8,655 nucleotides of DNA from DATHBD01 sp035296325 (lineage in GTDB: Bacteria; Actinomycetota; Actinomycetes; Mycobacteriales; Micromonosporaceae): the NCBI GenBank assembly GCA_035296325.1, contig DATHBD010000018.1, forward strand, positions 1-8,655. The letters are read 5' to 3'. Below the pieces are notes generated by a model that was given only the letters and a program-made list of their open reading frames with translations, was not told the origin of the DNA and ran no database searches. Within the stretch, counting starts at the first letter, position 1. Every line of letters begins with the position of its first letter. The position numbers and the translations under genes were made by a program. Of the stretch, positions 1-6,200 are shown piece after piece.

Positions 1-170
1 CACAACTGCTCAGGAGACGACACACCACCCGGATAACGACACGCCATCCCCACCACCGCGATCGGCTCACGCGCCGCGGCCAGCAACTCCCGGTTCTGCC
101 GCTGCAGCCGCTCGGTCTCCTTCACCGACGCCCGCAGCGCCTCGACGATCTCTTGACTGGACGTCGTCAT
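1..170 (-). CDS. Next modular type I PKS in the operon, N-terminal fragment (docking helix plus start of KS)
   Basis: The reverse strand from ATG at 170-168 reads 56 codons before the window ends, so this gene is partial at its 3' end. The first ~33 residues begin MTTSSQEIVEALRAS and continue as a charged heptad-like helix rich in E, K, R, L and Q. This is the typical N-terminal docking coiled coil of actinomycete modular PKSs. It is followed at once by EPIAVVGMACRYPGGVSSPE, the canonical opening of a ketosynthase domain. The start lies 31 bp after the stop of the upstream PKS, with only a weak purine stretch (AGAGCGAG) before it, which suggests co-transcription. The inferred role is to accept the chain from ACP2 of the upstream protein through docking-domain pairing and continue extension. 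The rest of the module composition is outside the window. Confidence 0.93.
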   Translation of the reverse strand, partial: MTTSSQEIVEALRASVKETERLQRQNRELLAAAREPIAVVGMACRYPGGVSSPEQL

Positions 171-201
171 GGCTGGGAACTCGCTCTCTGTTGGAGGCCG
201 G

Positions 202-3200
202 TCAGGAGGCGTTGCCGCGGGCCAGGCGGACCAGGTCCTCGACGGCCATCCCGTCGATCTCGTCCCAGTTGTCCTCTGCTGCGGCCGCAGGCTCGTCGAC
301 GCGGGTTTGCGGCGCCTGCGCGTCGTACGTTTCGGCCAGGTGCCGGGCCAGGGCGACGGGATTCGGGTGGTCGAAGATGGCGGTCGGCGAGACGCGCAGC
401 CCGGTCGAGGCGACCAGCCGGTTCTTGAGTTCAATCGCGGTGACCGAGTCGAAGCCGAGATCCCGGAAGGTCTGGTCCGGGTCGGTCCGCTGCCCGGTGG
501 CATGACCGAGCACCACCGCGACGTCGGCGCACACGACGTCCAGCAGCGCCTCTTCGCGCTGAGCCGCGGACAGCCCGGCGAGGTGCTCCAAGGGCTGCGC
601 GGGCGGCGCGGCCCCGGCGATCGCGCCGACGCCGGGCAGCAGCTCGGCGACCAGCGGCTGCGGACCGCCGGCACGGGAGATCTCGGCGAAGCGTTGCCAG
701 TCCACATTCGCCACCGCAACCGCCGTATCGCCGTGGTCCAGCGCCTGATGCAGGGCGGTCACCGCCAGGTGCGGGGTCATCAGGTCCATGCCGCCGCGGC
801 TGAGCCACTGGGCGAAGCCCTCGCCCCCGGCCATGCCGCCGCCGGACCAGGCACCCCAGGCGACCGACAGTGCCGGCAGGCCCGCCGCGCGGCGGCGCGC
901 GGCCACGGCATCCAGATACGCGTTGCCGGCGGCGTACCCGGCCTGGCCCACGTTCGGCAGCAGCGCCGACCAGGACGAGAACAGCACGAATGCGGTGAGG
1001 TCGTGGCCGCGGGTCAATTCGTCGAGGTTGCGAACCGCCGTGGTCTTCGGCCGCAGCACTTCGTCGAGCCGGGCCGCCGTGAGATCCCGGAGCGGCCGGT
1101 CGCCGACCACACCGGCGGTGTGCACGACGGCGGTGAGTGGGTGCTCGGCAGGGACAGCGGCGAGCACCCGGGCCAGGTCGCCGCGGTCCGCCACGTCGCA
1201 GGCAATGATGGTGACCTGGGCGCCGAGCTCGACGAGCTCGGCGCGAAGGTGGGCCGCGCCGGCCGCCTCGGGCCCGCGGCGGCTGAGCAGGAGCAGATGC
1301 GGCGCGCCCTTGTGTGCCAGCCAGCGAGCGATGTGTCCACCGAGCGCGCCGGTGCCGCCGGTGACCAGGGTGGTGCCGCGGGGCTTCCATCGCTGGGCGG
1401 GCGCGGTCGACGGCACCGGCGCCCGCTGCAGCCGTGGCGCATAGATTCCGTCCGCCCGCACGGCGAGCTGATCCTCGCGACCGGCCGCGGTGAGCGCGGC
1501 CCGCAGGCGCGCCCGCGCGGCGCTGTCCAGAACCGGTGGCAGATCGACCAGGCCGGCCCCGCGGTCGGGGTGCTCCAGGCGGACCACCCGGCTCAGCCCC
1601 CACAGCAGGGCTTGGACCGGGCTCGGCGCTTCCTCCGGTCGGGTGCTCACTGCGCCGGTGGTCGCCGACCACAGTTGGGCGTCGATCCCCATGTCGTCGA
1701 GCGCCTGCACCAGCCGGACAGTGCCGGCCAACCCGGCGGACACGGCCGCATGGTCCGGAAGCAGCGTGTCGTCGAGGCCGAGCAGCGACAGGACTCGAGC
1801 AGGCGCGCCCGAACGCGCGACTGCGGCGCTGAGCAGGCCCCCGAGATCAGCCGCCGCTGGGTTGACGGTGAGCACCTCCGCCTCGAGCGCCTCGGCACAT
1901 GAGGTGACCAGCGGGTGCGTGGCCTGGGTGGCTGGCGCCACCACCAACCACGATCCGGTTTGCTCGGTCGGCACCGCGTCCACCGGTTGCCACCCGGTCC
2001 GGTACCGCCAGGACTCGGTCACGGACTCCTCGCGCATCTGCCGCCACCACGTCGACAACCCGGGCAGCAACTCGCCGAGCGCGGCCCGTTGGTCCCCATG
2101 CAGGTTCAGCGTCTCCGCCAGGCGCTCGGTGTCGCCGCGCTCGATGCTCTGCCAGAATCGCCGCTCGACCAGGCCGCCCGGAGCGGTCGGGGCGGGCGAT
2201 GCCGCGACCGTACGCCCCCAGGGGAGTTGCGCCGTTGCCACCGCGGGCAGCAGCGTGGCCCAGTCGACGGACAGCCCGCCGGTCCAGGCGTGGGCGGCGG
2301 CGATGTGCAGCCGGGAGGCGGTGTCGTCGTCGCGGCGCAGCGTGTCCAGCACTGTGGCGTCGGCGCCCACGTCGGCGACTGTGTCACTGATGCCGACGCC
2401 GAGCACGGGATGCGCGCTGCACTCGAGGAAGGTGGTGAAGCCGTCGCCCAGCAGCGCTCGTACGGCCGTCTCGAAGCGGACCGGCCGACGCAGGTTCTCG
2501 AACCAGTAGTCGGTCGTCATCTGCCACGGGTCGAGCACCGTGCCGGTCACCGTGGAGTAAAGCGGCACCCGGGCGGGTCCGGGAGTGACGGCGCCGAGCT
2601 TGTCGAGCAGGTGCTCGCGGATCGTGTCGATCTGCGGCCCGTGCGAGGCGTAGTCGACCGGGATGCGGCGCACCCGGATGCCGTCGGCGGCGCAGGCGGC
2701 CAGGAACGTCTCCGCGGCGTCCGCAGCCCCGCTGAGCACTGTGCTGTTCGGGCCGTTGTACGCGGCGACGGCCAACCCGCCGAACCCGCCGGCGAGCCGC
2801 ACCTGCACCGCCTCGGCACCGGCCGCAACCGAGATCATCGCGCCCTGGCCGGCAAGCCGGGTCAGTGCCGCCGCTCGGGCCACGACCACGCGAACCGCAT
2901 CGGGCAGGGCGAGGATGCCGGCGACGCAGGCTGCGGCGATCTCGCCCTGGCTGTGCCCGACGACCGCGTCCGGCTGCACGCCGATGGACTGCCACCAGCC
3001 CGCGAGGGCCACCATCACGGTGAACATGACCGGCTGCACGACGTCGACGCGGTCCATCGACGGGGCGCCCGGAGCGCCGCGCAGGACGTCGAGCACCGAC
3101 CATCCGGTCAGCTCCTGCACCAGCGCCGAGCACTCCTCGACGGTCGATGCGAAGACCGGGGAGACCTCCAGCAGGCGTACGCCCATGCCGGTCCACTGCC

Positions 3201-6200
3201 ACCCCTGGCCCGGGAAGACGAACACCGTACGGTTCGGCGCGACCGCGACCCGCTGTACCAGGTTGCCCGGCCGTTCCCCGACGCAGTGCTCGTCGAGGGC
3301 GGCGAGAAGCTGCGCGCGGTCCGCGCCGGTGACGACGAGGCGGTGCGCGGCGCACGGCTCGGCGGCCAGCGCGTTGGCCACCGCAGCGGAGTTCACTTCG
3401 CCGTCGCGGACGAAGCCTGTCAGCCGCGCGACCCGGTCGCGCAGCTCGTCGGCATCGCCGGCGCTGAGCGCCCAGGAGAGCACCGGTCGGGGGGAGAGGT
3501 CGCGATACCAGTACGGGCGGTGCTCCCACGGGTAGGCCGGAAGGCTGACGACGCGGGCGGCCGTATCGCGGCCGGCCGGCCGGTAACCGGCGACGACGAT
3601 CGCGGCGACAGTCTCCGGCACCAGCACGTCGACCAACTGGTCCGGAGTGTCACCAGACGGCAGGACGGGCACCCGGCCAGCCCGGTACGGCGGCGGCGTG
3701 CCGGCGCCCTCGGCCAGCAACCGCAGCGCCTCAGCCGCGGTCATCTGCCCGGCGGCCCAGGCGGCAGTGACCCGGCCCGGGCCAGCGCCGGTCACCGCGA
3801 CCGGGACCACGCCCAACCCGGCCCAGGCGTCGGTCGCCGCGGCCTGATGACAAAAGAGGTACGCGCCCGCCAGCCCGGCAGCTGGCGCGGCCCACGGGTT
3901 GCAGTCACGACCCGCGATCCGCGACAGCTCACCGGCCAGCGTGGCGAGGGTGCGTTCGTACCGCGAACCCGGTGCCGACCAGCGCCGTAGGGAAGCGACC
4001 GGTGGCAGTTGCTCCCCGTAGGAGAGGACCACCGCGGGCGGGTCCGCGTCGCTGGGGCGGCCGGTGTGAGCCCCGGCCGGCTGTTCACCGGCGGCGAAGG
4101 CGGCCAGCGCCTCGATCAGGGCGTCACGGTCCACGCCGGTCACGGCGAGCCGGTGATCGAGCATCGAGCGCCGGTGGGTGGCGGTGAACACGATGTCGTC
4201 CACCGACTCCGGCGACGTCCGCAGATGGTCGGCCAGCCGTCCGGCGGCGGCCCGCAGCGCCTCCGGGGTCGCGGCGCTGACCGGCAGCACGTACGGCGGC
4301 CCGGCGGGCGCCGGCTCGCCGGCGGGGAGGCCGGGCGCCTGCTCGACCAAGACGTGTGCGTTACTGCCACTGAACCCGAATGCGCTCACCCCGGCCCGGG
4401 CAGGACCAGACCGGGACGGCCAGTCCTGCGCCTTGGTCACCAACGCGACCGGCAGGTTGTCCCAGTCGATCCGGCTCGTCGGCTCCTGGACGACGTGCGG
4501 CGGCAGCCGCCGATGCGCCATCGCGAGGACAACCTTCAGTAGCCCGACCACACCGGCGGCGGCGCCGAGATGACCGACGTTCGCCTTGGCGGATCCGATC
4601 AGCAGCGGCCGATCGTTGGCCCGCCCGCCGCCGAGCGACTCGGCCAGCGCTCGCGCCTCGATCGGGTCGCCGAGCGGCGTACCCGTGCCGTGGGTCTCCA
4701 CGTAGTCGACGTCGGACGGCGACCATCCGGCGCGGCGCAACGCCTGCCGGACCACCGCCACCTGAGCCGCCGCGTTCGGCACGGTCAGCCCGCCACTCGC
4801 ACCGTCCTGGTTCACCGCAGAGCCCGCCAGTACGGCGTAGACCCGGTCGCCGTCGCGCCGCGCGGCCGACAGCGGCTTCAGCACCAGCACCGCGGCGCCC
4901 TCGCCGCAGCCGAACCCGTCCGCGTCCTCGTCGAAGGCTTTGCACCGGCCGTCCAGCGAGAGCGCGCCGCTGGCACCCATCGAGGCCATCAGAGGGCTTG
5001 GCGCGACGATGGTGCTGGCCCCACCGACGACCGCCATCTCGCAGTCGCCGGACCGGAGGGCCTGACAGGCCAGATGCACCGCGGTCAGCGAGGCCGAGCA
5101 GGCGGTGTCGACGGCCAGGCTCGGCCCGTGCAGGCCGAGCACGTACGAGAGCCGCCCGGCGAGGGCCGCGAACGACGTGCCGGTGCCGTGGTGCAGGCTG
5201 AGCCCTCGGGCGTCCCGGGTGATCTCCCGCGCGACCAGGTGCTGGTAGTCGGCCATAGCCAGCCCGGCGTAGACCCCGACCGGGCGCCCGGCCAGCGTGT
5301 CGGCCGGGCAGCCGGCATCTTCGAGCGCCTCCCAGGCCACCTCGAGAAACAGACGTTGCTGCGGGTCGAGCAGCCGCGCCTCCCGCGGGGAGACCCGGAA
5401 GAACGGCGCGTCGAAGCCTGCGACGTCGTCCAGGTACGACCCCCGACTCGGGATCTGGGACCCGAGTTCCGCCCACATCGGGTCGTCCCGCCGCCTTGCC
5501 GGCGCTTCGCGGGCCGTCTCGGTGCTCGACAGCAGCAGATCCCAGAACTCGCCCGGGGAGGAAGCGCCCGGCAGCCGGCAGGCCACGCCGACGACTGCGA
5601 TCGGCTCGGCGGCGCCAACCGGGGCCTGGGACGGCGGAACCGGCGCGCCGGATGACGGGACCGGCGCCACCGGGGCGATCGGCTCCCGGTCGGCAACCGT
5701 CTCGGCAGGCGCAGACGCGTCCGCGCCGATCTCGGCCAGGTACTCCGCCAGCGTCGCGACCGACGGCCGTTCGAAGACGATCGGCACCGGCAGCGAAACT
5801 CCGAACTGCCGCTCCAGCCGTTGCCGCAGCGCCACGGCGGTCAACGAGTCGAGGCCCTGCTCGAACAGCCCTCGGCGGCGGGCCACCGGCTGGCTGTCGG
5901 GCAGCCCGAGCACCTGACGTACCGCGGACGTGACCTGGCCGATCAGCGTCGCGGCCGGCCTGGACGTGGGCGCGGATGTACCTGCGCCCGGCGGGGGGGC
6001 TTCGCCGGACGCAGGTACAGCTCCTCCCGGGCGCTGCTCGCCGCGTGGCACACCCGGGAGCCAGTAGCGCCCTTCCCGCCACGACGGCGTTGGCAGCGAC
6101 CGATACCGGCGAGGTCGGCCGGTGACGCGGCCCCAGTCGACCGGCACCCCGGCGACGTGCAGCTGCGCGAGGCCGCGGTGCGCGGTCATGGACGCGGGCT

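Noticed and set aside
205..327. A thioesterase or release domain at the PKS C-terminus
   Set aside because: Only about 40 residues follow ACP2, with no GxSxG. They match a docking tail and the next PKS gene follows at once.
169..1902. Long open frame on the plus strand opposite KR and ACP2 (577 codons), and similar ones at 1915-3990 and 6610-8559
   Set aside because: They lie antisense to an unmistakable PKS, have no recognisable domains, are rich in Arg, Gly and Pro, and arise because stop codons are rare in GC-rich antisense frames.
1963..2337. A dehydratase or its remnant between AT and KR
   Set aside because: There is no HxxxGxxxxP motif, and the segment matches the dimerisation element of KR-only modules.
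5163..5195. A second HGTGT motif in KS2 (HHGTGTSF, about residues 1053-1060)
   Set aside because: It sits before the active Cys, at the place where KSs normally have a GT/S-rich loop ahead of GRLSY. The genuine catalytic HGTGT is at 1220-1224.
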